Assembly: GCA_031216915.1 (NCBI GenBank)
Contig: CM062296.1
Coordinates: 662,533,838 to 662,597,837 of the forward strand
Direction: 5' to 3'
DNA: 64,000 bases
Source: Pictodentalium vernedei
Lineage: Eukaryota > Mollusca > Scaphopoda > Dentaliida > Dentaliidae
The number at the start of each line of letters is the position of its first letter. The stretch's first letter is position 1. This document shows, piece after piece, positions 12,020 to 23,474 of the stretch. The notes beneath the pieces are model-generated. The model was given only the letters and a program-made list of their open reading frames with translations. It was not told the origin of the DNA and ran no database searches. The position numbers and the translations under genes were made by a program.

Positions 12020-13020
12020 TAGCTTAACTTGACAAAGTCAAGATAAGCTATTGCCATCACGCGTGCAGAAGTCTGTGAGTCTGTTATTCTGTGAGTCTGT
12101 TCACATCTTCCTTTAGCACAGGCTACACCCTGTAGTTCTTGTCTGATTGTCACGAAATTTGATATGCAGGTTTGAGGTCATGTCCAGAGGAGAACGTCTC
12201 CTTTTGGTCGCGATTGGTCAACCGTGATGGCTGCCCGAGCCCAAAACCTAAAAACCTTTAGCAAAGACTACAGGTCATATTTATGGATGAATTTCATTGT
12301 AACATGGTAGGATGACTCCATAATGTCTAGATGAGAACATCCCCTTTTGGTCACGACCGGTCAACCGTGTTTTGGCTACAGGGCCTGAAAACCTTTAGCA
12401 CAGACTACAGGTCATATTTATGAAGGGATTTCTTTGTAACTTTGTAGGATGTCTCCAGATAATGTCTAGATGAGAATGTACCCTTTTGGTCACGATCGTT
12501 CAACTGTGACGGCTGCCCAAGCCCCAAACCCAAAAACCTTTAGCACAGACTACAGGTCATATTTATGAAGGGATTTCATTGTAACTTGGTAGGATGACTC
12601 ATTATAATGTCTAGATGAGGACGTCCCCTTTTGGTTGCGATCGGTCAACCATGATGGCTACACAGGCCCGAAACCCAAAAATCTTTAGCACAGTCTACAG
12701 GCCGTATTTATGAAGGGATTTCATTGTAACTTGATAGGATGACTCATGTTGGAATAATTTCACTGTAACTTGGTAACTTTGGTTGACATACATTAACTGT
12801 GAGGGCCACATTAACCCACTGCTCGATTCTTTATTGTACTGTCTACACCTCAAATTATTTTTATTGAAAACATAGCATGCAGGGAACAAAAATTAACATA
12901 TTCTCAATTATCACAGTTCTTGTCGTATTTCATAATCCAATCTCAAACATTGAACATTATCCTTTCCATCAAACACAACACACAGTCAAGTTAAGCTACA
13001 GTGTCATTGACACTTTCATT
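12020..13020 (+). mobile_element. HINE family A, copy A3
   Basis: It is complete: hairpin TAGCTTAACTTGAC-aaa-GTCAAGATAAGCT at the start, leader, about four monomers, pre-tail, and the CAAGTTAAGCTA plus AGTGTCATTGACACT tail ending at 13020. It is the shortest full copy, so useful as a minimal reference for the family. Confidence 0.78.
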
Positions 13021-13349
13021 TAATACTTCACCGAACAGAGCTTGCTAGGAAGCTTTCCAAGGACCAGCAGACATGAATGTCCAAAAAAGTTGCCTTTGGT
13101 TGTGTCATAGCAAATCAAAAAATTGCTCTTGCTGCTGATCCCTTACTGATACATTCATCTCTTTTGATAACTTGAGCCAGGTGAGCGTTTTAGGCTCACT
13201 TGAGCCTCTGGTTTTAAATTGTAGTGGTACATCAGAATTTCAAACAAGGCTACCCCATAGCACCTGGGGTGGATATTATCAGACTGGTACCAGAATAGGA
13301 GGGAGATCCATCCTATATGCCCACACATCCTTGGCCAACATGCCACATT

Positions 13350-13640
13350 TTTGACATGAATTTGCTGTGACTTGATTTAAGAATAACTATTTGGTTGCCC
13401 TTGAACTTACCTGTAATCAGCTGGTGTGTTGGAATCTTGTGTGGTGAATTACTTTAACATTTCTGAAGATATTGTTTTGAAACTTGGTTTACATGATCAA
13501 CATCGACTGTACATGTGAGTGATAGCTTTAGTGCAGTTTGGTGTATACTTCATAGAGTTATTGCAGCTGGAATTGGTGTGATTTACAGGGGTATTTATCA
13601 CTATAAGAGGTCTGGAAATAAAGAGCGTGTATCACAACCT
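13350..13640 (+). repeat. Stray unit of the 1830-3375 degenerate satellite
   Basis: 'gacatgaatttgctgtgacttgattt', 'tgcccttgaacttacctgtaatc' and 'ttgaaacttggtttacatgatc' repeat the motifs of the block at 1830-3375. One unit plus part of a second is present. Confidence 0.5.
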
Positions 13641-13723
13641 ATTTATTAGTAGGTTACACTCTATAACATGGTGGTAACCTCTTATAAAAATGTGTTGAAA
13701 TGCTTTTCCACCTTCTTAATTTT

Positions 13724-15281
13724 TACCTTAACTTGACAAAGTTAAGATAAGCTATTGCCATCACGCGTGTTGAAGTCTGTTAGTCTGTGAGTCTGTTCAC
13801 ATTTCCTTTAGCACAGGCTACACCCCGTAGTTCTTGTCCGATCATCACAAAATTTCACATGCAGGTTTGGGGTCATGTCTAGATGAGAACGTCTCCTTTT
13901 GGTCGTGATCTGTCAACCGTGCTGGCTGCCCGAGCCCAAAACCCGAAACCATTAGCACAGTCTACAGGTCGTATTTATGAAGGGATTTCATTGTAACTTG
14001 GTAGGATGCCTCTTATAAAATCTAGATGAGAACGTCCCATCTTGGTCATGATCTGTCAACCGTGACGGCTGTCCAAGCCCAAAACCCAAAACATTTTAGC
14101 ACAGTCTGCAGGTCATATTTAATACGGAGGGATTTTATTGTAACTTGGTAGGATGACTCCGTATGATGTCTAGATGAGAACTTCCCCATTTGGTCATGAT
14201 CTGTCAACCGTGACGACTGCCCAAGCCCAAATTCCCAAAACCTTTAGCACTGTCTGCAGGTCGTATTTATGGAGGGATTTCATTGTAACTTGGTAGGTTG
14301 ACTTCATATAATGTCTAGATGAGAACATCCCCTTTTGGTCGCGATTGGTCAACTGTGATTGCTACAGGGGCCCGAAGCCCGAAAACTTATAGCACAGTCT
14401 ACAGGTCATATTTATGAAGGGATTTCATTGTAACTTGGTAGGACTACTCTAAATAATGTCTAGATGAGAACGTCCCCTTTTGGTTGCGATCATTCAGACA
14501 TGATTTCTGCCCAAGCCCAAAACCTCAAAACCTTTAGCATATGGAGGGATTTCATTGTAACTTGGTACATTGACTCCATATAGTGTCTAGATGATAACGT
14601 CCCCTTTTTGTCGCGATTGGTCAACTGTGATTGCTACAGGGGCCCGAAGCCCGAAAACTTACAGCACAGTCTACAGGTCATATTTATGAAGGGATTTCAT
14701 TGTAACTTTGTAGGATGACTCCAGATAATGCCCAGATGAGAACGTCCCCTTTTGGTCGCGATCATTCAACCATGATGGCTGCCCAAGCCCAAGACCCAAA
14801 AAACTTTAGCACAGACAACAGGTCATACTTATGCAGGGATTTCCTTGTAACTTGGTAGGATGACTGTATAATGTCGAGATGAGGACCTCCCCTTTGGTTG
14901 TGATCAGTCAACTGTGATGGCTACACAGGCTCGAAGCCCGAAAACCTTTAGCACACTCTACAGGCTGTATTTATGAAGGGATTTCATTGTAACTTGATAG
15001 GATGACTCGTTTTCCAATAATTTCACTGTAACTTGGTAACTTTCGTTAACATACATTAACTGTGAGGGCCACATTAACCCACCCCTCAATTCTTTGGTAC
15101 AGTCTACACCTCATATTATTTTTATTGAAAACATAGCATACAGGGAACAGAAATTAACATATTCCCAATTATCACAATTCTTGTCTTATTTCATAATCCT
15201 TTCAAAAACATTGAACATTATCCTTTTCATCAAACACAACACACAGACAAGTTAAGCTACAGTGTCATTGACACTTTCATT
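13724..15281 (+). mobile_element. HINE family A, copy A4
   Basis: It starts with TACCTTAACTTGACAAAG and its hairpin partner 'gttaagataagct', carries the family leader and about eight monomers (one shortened near 14530), and ends in the common pre-tail and tail. Orientation is the same as all other A copies in the window. Confidence 0.77.
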
Positions 15282-16030
15282 AGTGCTCGATTTGGCGAGA
15301 TTGCATGTTAGTTGGTGCTATTTATTTTTGGTGCTATTTTTTTTGTCAGAAATCCTGAAAAGATGTAATTCATGCTGCTCTATTTATATGAGGAGTACTG
15401 CACAACCTTTGAGCTGAGTAAGTTTAGAAATGTTGTCAAGTCGGAATTACAAATTTGGGTTTCGGAATTCAGTTTATGTTGAATTATTTTGTCGTTATCT
15501 GTAGTTTATTTGCATATTTTACAATTAAAGTTAATATGTAATCTAAATGATGGCTTGTGGGTTATTTCCAGGTCTGCGTTCAGTGATAATTCCAATTATA
15601 TCCTGTTGTGTGGTATTGAAATTGATATCAACTGTAACTTGTAGATGTATATAGTAAAACCTCCCTGCACTGACTAAATGGTGTTTCCTCCAAAACAATA
15701 ACCCATAATCTAGTTCAACCCAGAACTCCATTGTTGAAAGTTTACTTGCATTTGCATTTTTTATACTTTGTAACTCTTTACCTAACTCAAATGGCAGTCG
15801 ACACTTGCAAAAAAAATTCTCAAATAACTGAATTTTTTCATATTTTGTCTCAAAAATGTAGCTTATGACCCCTCATTGGAAGAATCTCCTTGAACTTGTT
15901 CCAATGAGGGGTCATAAGCTATGTTTTTGAGACAAAAAAAAAATAATCACAATTGAATAGAATTGGAATGCGCTGATTGAGCGCGTTTCAATTAGGGGTC
16001 ACTAGCTATGTTTTTGAGACAAAAATGAAA
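15282..16030. other. Spacer with two 'gacccctcattgg' palindromes
   Basis: 15282-15765 shows nothing recognisable. At 15845-15945 'gtctcaaaaatgtagcttat' followed by 'gacccctcattgg' is mirrored by 'ccaatgaggggtcataagct'. A second arm copy follows at 15960-16025. It looks like a fold-back MITE with a duplicated arm. Confidence 0.6.
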
Positions 16031-17805
16031 AAAAAAGTAATAAAAATTTGACTTTCTATTCTGATGAATAGTGTTTTTGTGGAAGGCTTCTTTCCATGAA
16101 CAATACTTTTTAGAATCTTGTAACATAACAATTTTTTTAAAACACTAAGTTCATACAGGTCTTAGAAAGTGCTTGAATTTTAAAGATCAGACTTTCTTGG
16201 GAAAAGTTATGGAAAGTTCTTGAAAAATAGATTTAAATGACTGCTACTTTAAATGACTGCTTGGGGATTGTTTGGAGAAAGAGAAGAAAGAGAGATGTAC
16301 AGAAAATTCAATACAAAGTTAAGATTAAGAGTGGTAAGCAGAGATTCATCGGAGTGTGAGAGCAGATAGTTCACCTATCCGAATGTCACAACTTCCCCAG
16401 TGGGGAAGCCGATATGTTTGGATAGCAGAACTAGGAGCAGGGGAAACTTCAGACTTTGTGAAAAGAATGAGAAACAATAACACTGTCAGAAAACTGTAAC
16501 AGATCTGAGAACATTTTGTAATTGTTTGTTTTAATTTAATAAATAAAGAGGTTATGACTTGATTAGCTTCAAATCGGCTAAGATATCAGGCCTTGGTAAC
16601 CTCACATTAAACTTCGACCTTTGGTCTCAGGATGATATGAAGTTAACTTGGGTGATATCTCGACCGATATGAAACTAACCAACTAATTACCTCAATTTAT
16701 TATGCTGCCAACCAGATTTACCCCACAATGTGAAGGACTATTCCAGTAGATTTATTCTTTCAGCTAACAATATGGCACCATGTGAAACATATCAATAGCT
16801 AGAGGTTATTATGTCCTAGTTGCATTATGGAAAGTGTGTTTGATTATAATCTTTGGTGTATCAGCATTTTTAGCTACTCTGTATGTGGCAGTGTCAGTCA
16901 GTCGGTCTGTGGGTCTGTGACCAACAAGTTTTTAAACTCCGTAGCTAAAAATACATGGTAGAATGACACCATATTTGGTATGTAAGTGTATCTTATTGAT
17001 GTTTACCCCATGTTTAATGTTGGTGTGAGTCTGAATATTTTTGTCAGAGTTATTGCTCTTGATAGACTTGGAATTTGTTTCATTTTTATAATTATCCGTT
17101 ATAGCTTAGGCACGAACTCGTAAGTTTTGTTTGATAAATTACATTTTTGTCCATTGCAGATCTGTAGAAAGCTTTCTGAGAGTGTCAGGTGTACTTACTA
17201 TCTGTCCAGAAAAGATAAGATGGATTGTCTCCTGCAGTTATCCAACATCATACTTCCTTTGTGCTCCATTGGTATTTCTTTCAGAACTGAAAATGGAATT
17301 TGGTGTCAAATAGGATGTTAATGATTGTGATTCTTAACATGCTGAGTGTCTTCTTGAATTTCATGTAAAGTCAAGTCATGGCTGCTGTAAAATAGCCATG
17401 GTTTGATTTAATGAGAAATTCAATAGAGTCAGGCATCAATAAATCATATATAAGAGGGCTAGTTCTATATATAGGGGTACATTTTGTCGACAAGAGTAAG
17501 TAACAAACCTCTAGTGGATATATTTTTGTTCTGGGTAGGAAATGTAGTTAACTTGTACTAAAAACTTATTCCAGTGTTTGGGCTGCAAATTAGATCTATA
17601 GGCGTACATTTTGTAAACTAAAGTTAGAAACAAATCTCTACTTCTTAACATTGTATTTCTGTCCTGGGCAGGAAAAGTCAACTACAGCAGGCATAATAGT
17701 TAACTGGTACCAGAAACGTATCCGAGTGTTTGAGATGCAAATCATTTGAAGTGGGTCTAATTCTAAATTATATAACTTATTCATCATTGACCTTTCTTAA
17801 TTTAG
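16031..17805. other. Intronic spacer, no gene recognised
   Basis: It contains loose 'gtgcttgaattttaaagatc' repeat sequence near 16165, a segment with AATAAATAAAG near 16540, a T-rich inverted pair TTTTTAGCTAC/GTAGCTAAAAA (about 16867-16955), and a diverged 'agtcatggctgctgtaaaatagccatg' hairpin near 17375-17405. None gave a firm element. Confidence 0.45.
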
Positions 17806-17868
17806 GAAACACAGGAGAGAGGTCAAGTGGAAGTTCTAGACGATCCTCCACAGGCAGTGAAAGTAAAG
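17806..17868 (+). CDS. SYAP1: Serine-rich internal exon following the BSD exon
   Basis: This 63-nt exon candidate lies between the acceptor 'cctttcttaatttag' and the donor AAAG|gtaaga. It enters in phase 1, as required by the exon ending at 1563, and leaves in phase 1. Its frame reads GNTGERSSGSSRRSSTGSES then K, a low-complexity Ser/Arg/Gly linker of the kind expected after a BSD domain. Phosphorylation sites are plausible given the RRSS string. The match of phase, strand and splice sites supports linkage to the 1472 exon. The composition alone is not diagnostic of the family. The following exon was not found within the window, so the gene may continue past it or into a stretch I could not recognise. 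Confidence 0.6.
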
Positions 17869-18450
17869 GTAAGAAATTATGTCATTTTTACCACCACTTC
17901 TGTACAATGAACAGCAGAAAGCCCTCTTATTATGACTGAAAGTAGAACTTTTTCGTCTGTTTATGATACACATAGATGATCTTCCCTCCCCCTTAACTCT
18001 TAATGGCCCACACTATTTTTCACAATTTTTTACACACATGCTCTGTCCTGTGAATCGGCAGTGTTTTCTAGTCAGGTCTTGGCTACCTATAATTTGTATG
18101 GTAATAAGCTGGATGCAATCTGCTATATTTTTATCAGTTTTTCTTTCTATGTAACATATGTGGGTGATGAGATTTTGTTTTTTTTCTTTCTAAATTTAAT
18201 TTATTCCTAACCTTCATTATTTTTTATTTCATTAAATTTTCATAAACATGGTCTTTAAGACCATTTTCCTGTTAACTGAAAAGAAATGAAATCAATGCCA
18301 CAAGATTATTTGTACAGGTTATTAGCTCTGCTCTGACAAAAAGATCTATGCAGAGCAAACAGAGCTGATACGCCACAGAAGAGTTGTCCACCTGAACAAG
18401 GTTTCTGCTCATGCACAACCTGTGAGCAAACCTTCAAACAAAGTGAATAC

Positions 18451-18766
18451 TTAACTGGTAGAATGCTAAATTATTTTTCAAAGCTGATTTGAAACCTGAG
18501 TATTTTTCCAAAGATACGATGCTACCTGCAAGGACAGCCTTAATTCAGCAAGATTTTGTTTATAAATAATTGTTATGTTACTATTTATTGGAGAGTGCCT
18601 CTTTTGGCATTCTCTAATAAGTGGTAACAAAACAATTTTACATGAACATTTTTTCCCTCTCACTCCACAAATTACAAGGCTATGCATACAGTGTAAAGCC
18701 ACTATAGTGGCTTTCAGCACTTTTCAGTAGAACCATGATAGCGGCTTCTGGCACTCAACCAGTTAA
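18451..18766. mobile_element. Fold-back MITE, 'TTAACTGGTAGAGTGCT' family
   Basis: The ends TTAACTGGTAGAATGCT and GCACTCAACCAGTTAA are inverted copies. The centre carries the inverted pair 'attggagagtgcc'/'ggcattctctaat'. It is about 316 bp with no coding sequence. Other copies are at 19599-19907 and 49305-49555, and a core-only copy is at 33519-33577. Confidence 0.65.
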
Positions 18767-19598
18767 CCAAACATCTAAGAAGAAAATGCCACCCAAAACA
18801 TGCAGAAAAAAATAAAAAGAATACTGCGGCTACAAAACCCACAGACCTATTCTGTGTGGCTACACAGGATATATTTCTGAATAACGTGAACACAACACCT
18901 AGCATTGAGAAAGTATTAGCAGGAGCTCTCCTCCCTGCTCGTCCTCCACCACATATCCAGCACCAAGGCTTATTGAACATGCGATTCTTCATCCCTGTCA
19001 AACTCTGACAGTGGAATGATAGACCTGAACACAGTTACCTCCAGGAGGACAGTACCAATAGAAGGCCATCAGAGAGTAGCACCCATCCACAATGGGCATC
19101 CGGAAACAGACTGGTTTGAAAACGGGCTTATCACTTATGCCAGAATCTTACCCAATGAATATGGACATCATGTCACCAGACCTGCATATCCTGTCACATG
19201 GCTTTCTAAATATAACAGCATACTCACTTATGGCTGTGGCAACCAAAAAAGGTGTGGCCATTAATATTTCATCTAGATTTGTGGCTGCCAAACTTACAAA
19301 AATGGTGTGGCCACCAATACTAATTGTGGCCACCAAAAATAATTCACTTTGCATTGTAGCTGCAAGGCTGGAAACCAATCGGTGAACAAGATGTGGCTCC
19401 CAACTCTTATGGCCACCAACCTAATATATGGGGAAACTATAAAAAGAGATGCAAGCAGCTGCTAGTTTTCCTTTGATGAAGTTCACATACGAATGAAACC
19501 AGTTCGGCTAAACACAAGTTATATACAGGATATTTTACCACTCAGGGCCTCTTGCACTCTGAGTTGTTTTTAATTGTCACTGGTTAAAGCATTGGTCT
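18767..19598. other. Unassigned sequence with short GTGGCCACCAA-type repeats
   Basis: No family was recognised. Around 19240-19345 the words 'ggtgtggcc', 'gtggctgcc' and 'gtggccaccaa' recur at ~35-50 bp spacing. Short open frames such as 19016-19264 lack splice context or domain features. 'ttgatgaagttcacatacgaatgaa' at 19475-19500 resembles 3' flanks of mobile elements but is not diagnostic. Confidence 0.4.
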
Positions 19599-19907
19599 TT
19601 AACTGATTGAGAGCTAGAAGCCACCATCAAGGCTCCACTGAAAAGTGCTCAAAGCCACTATGGTTGCTTTATACTGTTTGCACTAATTTGTTGTTGGCTC
19701 AGGAGTAGAGGAGTAATATTAATATAAAATTATTTTGTTAAAATTTATTTGAGAGTTCCAACTGGCACTCCAATAAATTGCAACAAAACAATTATTTATG
19801 AGCAGTATCTTGCTAAACTAAGGCTCCTGCTGGTAGTGTGATATCTTTGGAAAAAATACTTACATTATAAATGCCATTGAAAAGCAATTTAGCACTGTTC
19901 CAGTTAA
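19599..19907. mobile_element. Fold-back MITE, same family as 18451-18766
   Basis: The ends TTAACTGATTGAGAGCT and AGCACTGTTCCAGTTAA are inverted. The centre has 'tatttgagagttcc' opposite 'ggcactccaataaattg'. Relative to the 18451 copy it lies in the opposite orientation (the 'gctttatactg' motif occurs on the other side). Confidence 0.55.
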
Positions 19908-20027
19908 ACTGAAAAGTTGATGGTATAGTCCAGACCACAGAAACAGCATTTTATTATATGCTAGCCTGTGAATTATCGCAAATTATCTAAAAGAAAATTC
20001 TGAGTCGATGGATATCGAGGAATATCT

Positions 20028-20262
20028 CTCAGTAGCTTCCTAAATGACATTACGCTATGCTGCATCACGTCGCCTTGAAGGAACGATCAGCTGATCTTTG
20101 TTATTGTTTTGAAATGTATGCATTTAGGGTTGAATTGGGCTGAATATTGTGCAATAAAATGTCTTGTAGCATATAATAACAATGAAAATCTACTCTATGT
20201 AAGTCAGTATCTGGAATTTCTCATTAGTGTGGAACTGAAAGTTTTATTTTTCATGAGCACTT
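20028..20262 (+). repeat. Left copy of a ~215 bp repeat bracketing the DIRS element
   Basis: Shared words with 27442-27655 include 'cagtagcttcctaaatgaca', 'cttgaaggaacgatcag', 'ttgttattgttttg', 'gggctgaatattg' and 'gtgtgga-ctgaaagttttat'. Both copies have the same orientation. The identity looks moderate, so the duplication is older than the retrotransposon between the copies. Confidence 0.75.
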
Positions 20263-20282
20263 GAGCAAGCAAAAAATAATAT

Positions 20283-20485
20283 ATTTTTATACTGTACCAA
20301 TGACCCAGACTTAGCTGGTGCTAACTCCACAAAAACCAGGGCCAAACACAAATTTTGCCCCCCAATCCCCAAAATTTGCATCCAAAACAAAAAGAAATCA
20401 TGTCCTAAAGGACCTCCATAGTACGACTCTACTGCGCATGCGCAGTGACGCAGTCGTCCCGAAATTGGCGCCAAATATCATTCTC
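20283..20485 (+). repeat. Left inverted terminal repeat of the DIRS element
   Basis: It runs from 'atttttatactgtaccaatg' through 'acccagacttagctggtgc' and the GCGCATGCGC palindrome to 'ggcgccaaatatcattct'. Its reverse complement matches 27190-~27390 without a difference that I could see from 'accaatgacc' inward. Confidence 0.93.
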
Positions 20486-21320
20486 TGTTTGGCCCTTCAT
20501 CAGTCAACATCTCACTGATCTTTGTGCTTGTAAATCTCAGTTTAAAGGATGCCAGACACGTAATTCTTGGAGAAAATGTGATTCTAAGGAGGATAGAAGG
20601 AGGAGAGGAAAAAAGAAGTGGCAAAAAATTATCAGGGCTGTACTTAAAATTTTTTGTTGAAATTATGTTAAGTTGCCTATTTTCGAGGCAAACGCCTCTT
20701 GTTGTCATTCTTGCTAATTGTTGCACTGCTTATTCAGTGTTTCCTCTCCCCTAACCTTCTAAAGTCCCCCCTTGCAATTCTCCCATGCTTTTGGCATATT
20801 TTTGAGAAGTTTCATTTCTAAAAATTCCCTGGGAGAGTTGCTTGGTTACAGAATGTTTTCTGTTATTTTCCCCATAGTTACGTTTTCACCCATGGGTGTA
20901 TAACGTTTGTGTTCTGCATCTTCCATCTGATGTTCTGCAGATTCTCCCCTGGGAGTCTCTGTTTTGCATCAGATAGAGTGTAATTGATGACTGATTCCGG
21001 GCCAGTTTTTTCAGTGCCTGGAGTCATGTTTTCTACTGTGTTTACACTGTTTGTTTTCATTGGCAACAGCCTTTTTTGAGGGGGGCTGTTTGCCTTTGTG
21101 GTAGTTTATCTCATTATAAGATACATTTATATTATCCGAAAGTGTCTCATTAATTATTTTATATAATTTTAAAATTTTTGACCACACTTTGCCATCGGAT
21201 CCATCGGGGCTCAATGTTACTTTTCAGCAACTTGGGCTTCTCTGAAAAAATATTTTTTCAAAATTATTTTGTTTTGCAATTGTTTTTTCATTTATTAATG
21301 GATCATGTTATTATGTATCT
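20486..21320 (+). other. 5' leader of the DIRS element
   Basis: Non-coding stretch between the left inverted repeat and the first frame. It is T-rich with no domain. Promoter elements would be expected in the repeat or here, but no clear TATA or initiator consensus could be supported. Confidence 0.5.
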
Positions 21321-22016
21321 TTGTGTCAGGGGTTTTTGCGAGTAACTAGGACTTATTGTTGTTCTTTCACAATGAAGGGACTTTGTTCAAATTGTAATAG
21401 GAAGAAATCTTCCTCTGACTTTCATGATTATTGCATTAATTGTAGTCAGTGTTCTCGCATTAATCCCTGTCCTGTATGTGAACATTGGGATGAGAAACAT
21501 TGGAAACGTGTGTCACGATATGTTGTTTCTGGAGAAAGAGCGATGCCGGCTCTTTCTCCACAAGGTCACTCTACTCTCTCAGTTTCTATTTCAGAGGAAC
21601 CAGAACAGGGTGATGTTTCCATGTTATCTTCTTCAAGTGTGCGTCCGTCGTCACAAATAAATACAGAGCTAGCGGCAAAAGTGCTCATGGAGATTAGACA
21701 AATGTCGTCCGCTAGCTCGCCCGGTGTAGCGTCCATTCACCGAATGGTTCGGCAGCCGGGTTCGTCCGATGCGGTCCAAGAGGAAATTTTGGGTGATGCG
21801 AGCACTATAAAAATAATAGATGCACACCCAGTGACGGCGGATAGTGAACGAGAACGGAGGAAGCCTTTTAGTCCGGTTCCTAGCTCGTCCAGGTCCAGCC
21901 GGGCCGCGAGCGAGAGAGGCCCCTCTCTCGTACAACAACATCTGGGACCAGATGTTGTGGTACAAAATGTGTCTTTAGCGGAGCATACGTCCGTCGCTCG
22001 GGACGCTCCGTTGTAG
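21321..22016 (+). CDS. DIRS first frame, Cys-rich zinc-finger-type protein
   Basis: The frame is 231 residues. A likely start is the inner ATG at 21375, which puts the Cys-rich region at the N terminus: CSNC, then C-x2-C-x2-C within CINCSQCSRINPC, then CPVCEHW. Paired cysteines with a following histidine suggest one or two small zinc-binding folds. The rest is Ser/Pro-rich and low in complexity. Position just inside the left terminal repeat fits the gag-like region of DIRS elements. The role in nucleic-acid binding is inferred from composition and position only. Confidence 0.6.
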   Translation: MCQGFLRVTRTYCCSFTMKGLCSNCNRKKSSSDFHDYCINCSQCSRINPCPVCEHWDEKHWKRVSRYVVSGERAMPALSPQGHSTLSVSISEEPEQGDVSMLSSSSVRPSSQINTELAAKVLMEIRQMSSASSPGVASIHRMVRQPGSSDAVQEEILGDASTIKIIDAHPVTADSERERRKPFSPVPSSSRSSRAASERGPSLVQQHLGPDVVVQNVSLAEHTSVARDAPL

Positions 22017-22082
22017 AAGCAGTCCGCAGAGACTGTTAAGGCTTCCTCTTCTCGTCGGCGCACACGACCGCACCTTGGCTGC

Positions 22083-23474
22083 GTGACCTCCGATATTTTG
22101 CCAGCTTCGCCGATGAAGGATTCTTCGGCGACCAGGTCACACCATCCGGCAGCCAGGGATTCGAGACCGATGGACTCCGGACGTTCGCATAGGAAAAGTA
22201 TGCGGGAGCCATCTGATGCGGAGCTGCCCTCGGCGAAGCAGCGAAAGACCGCTCCTCCGCAGGTCTCGACGTCGGACATTCTAGTGCAGATAGCACAGTT
22301 TATCGCAGCATCCCAGCAGCCGACAGAAACGGTGTCGGATCGAGAATTATCCGACGGCGCTGGGTCGGTACGCTCCGCCGAAGCATCGGGGGCGGACGAC
22401 CGGGAACATCGGGAGGTCCGACCGGATGGTGAAAGGGATACGGATGAATTGGAGCTATCCCTTTCGGAACAACACAAAGCTGCCGTGGACTTCATCCGGC
22501 ACTTTCTTCCTCAAGTTGTTCCGTCGGGCCAGACTGCTGCGCTTCCGGACAGGAGAATTATAGCGTCATTGGACTCTGATTTTTTCGAGCGGTTCAGGGA
22601 CATCGCTCCCGAGTTTCCGTCGCAGTCCAATAATGTTGCAAGAACATTTGAATTATTGAACGACGCTATTTTTAAACTTGCTTCCAGGACGGGGAAAGCA
22701 GGCTTCTTGTCCGCAAATACTCTCAACCTGCCTTTCATTAATGCAAGGAATAAATTCGACACGGCAGGTCAGGGTATACCGAGAGTTCCTCTGCGTATGG
22801 ACGACGAGGCGGAAGACTTAGAGCTATCATTACCGTCGTCAGCTTCTATTCCAACCGCAGTGTTGGAAACAGCTATTGCGTCTAACAGAGCCAATTTAGA
22901 TGCCTTATCTTACGCAGATCACCTTACTAAGGCGTTATCACTGCATCTTCAAGGGGAAGAGTTTCAGGATATACAATCCTCCTTAAGACTTCTTTCAAGG
23001 GCAGTAGCTTATTCCACGTGTAACTCCGCCCTTTCAGTGGCAAATCTGGAGTTGGTTAGACGTGACGCAGCCCTGTCTACATCCACACTAGTGGATTCTA
23101 AGGTGAAGAACTCTCTTAGAGTCGCTTCGGTCTCAGGAGATCTTCTCTTTGACGGCAAGCTTTCCGCTATTTATGATAATATTAAAAAGAAAGCTAGTGA
23201 TTCTCTGTTGTTTAGATCCGCTCCTAAAAGGTCGGATACAACAGACACGAATAAGGCGGGCACTTCTGGGTCTTATCCGCCCAAGAGAGGTTCCTATAGA
23301 GGTTCCGGTGCGTCCTCTAGCTCTTATTCGAGAGACCGTCAGGATAGTGACTCTCGTTCGGGACGTCCTTCAGGCCGGGACAATCGGTCGGACGCCCCGA
23401 GGTCGACGAGGCGAGGTGCGGGTCGTGGAAGACGTGGTTTCTCCTACCGCAGGCCTCGCAGATCCAGGAGGTGA
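22083..23474 (+). CDS. DIRS gag-like protein with basic Arg-rich C terminus
   Basis: The frame is 463 residues. An acidic, Ser-rich N-terminal third leads to a helical middle (about residues 140-370, with ELELSLSEQHKAAVDFIRHF and several Leu-rich helices). The C-terminal ~80 residues are rich in Gly, Ser, Arg and Asp and end RGRRGFSYRRPRRSRR, a nucleic-acid-binding type tail. This layout is typical of gag-like proteins of DIRS elements, which lack the retroviral CCHC knuckle. It overlaps the RT frame at its 3' end. Confidence 0.75.
   Translation: MTSDILPASPMKDSSATRSHHPAARDSRPMDSGRSHRKSMREPSDAELPSAKQRKTAPPQVSTSDILVQIAQFIAASQQPTETVSDRELSDGAGSVRSAEASGADDREHREVRPDGERDTDELELSLSEQHKAAVDFIRHFLPQVVPSGQTAALPDRRIIASLDSDFFERFRDIAPEFPSQSNNVARTFELLNDAIFKLASRTGKAGFLSANTLNLPFINARNKFDTAGQGIPRVPLRMDDEAEDLELSLPSSASIPTAVLETAIASNRANLDALSYADHLTKALSLHLQGEEFQDIQSSLRLLSRAVAYSTCNSALSVANLELVRRDAALSTSTLVDSKVKNSLRVASVSGDLLFDGKLSAIYDNIKKKASDSLLFRSAPKRSDTTDTNKAGTSGSYPPKRGSYRGSGASSSSYSRDRQDSDSRSGRPSGRDNRSDAPRSTRRGAGRGRRGFSYRRPRRSRR

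Larger units (their letters stand above)
1564..17805 (+). other. Probable 16.2 kb intron of the SYAP1-like gene
   Basis: The interval runs from a GT donor at 1564 to an AG acceptor at 17804-17805 and joins two exons in the same phase. It is filled with a hAT-type element, HINE families A, B and C, two SINEs and degenerate satellites. No other exon was recognised inside it, although short exons could have been missed. Confidence 0.6.

Noticed and set aside
16383-16609. Segment starting TGTCACAAC and ending CTCACA with an AATAAA-type signal, resembling a solo LTR
   Set aside because: No flanking duplication and no second copy in the window; could equally be ordinary intron sequence.
16867-16960. 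TTTTTAGCTAC ... GTAGCTAAAAA as a small HINE or MITE
   Set aside because: Inverted arms are only 11 bp in T-rich DNA, with no body features and no second copy.
19016-19264. 82-residue plus frame as an exon
   Set aside because: No acceptor/donor pair with good context and no domain; low confidence in selection.
22511-22762. Minus-strand frames over the DIRS gag region (also 21737-22495)
   Set aside because: Shadows of the plus-strand coding frames, caused by GC-rich codon use.
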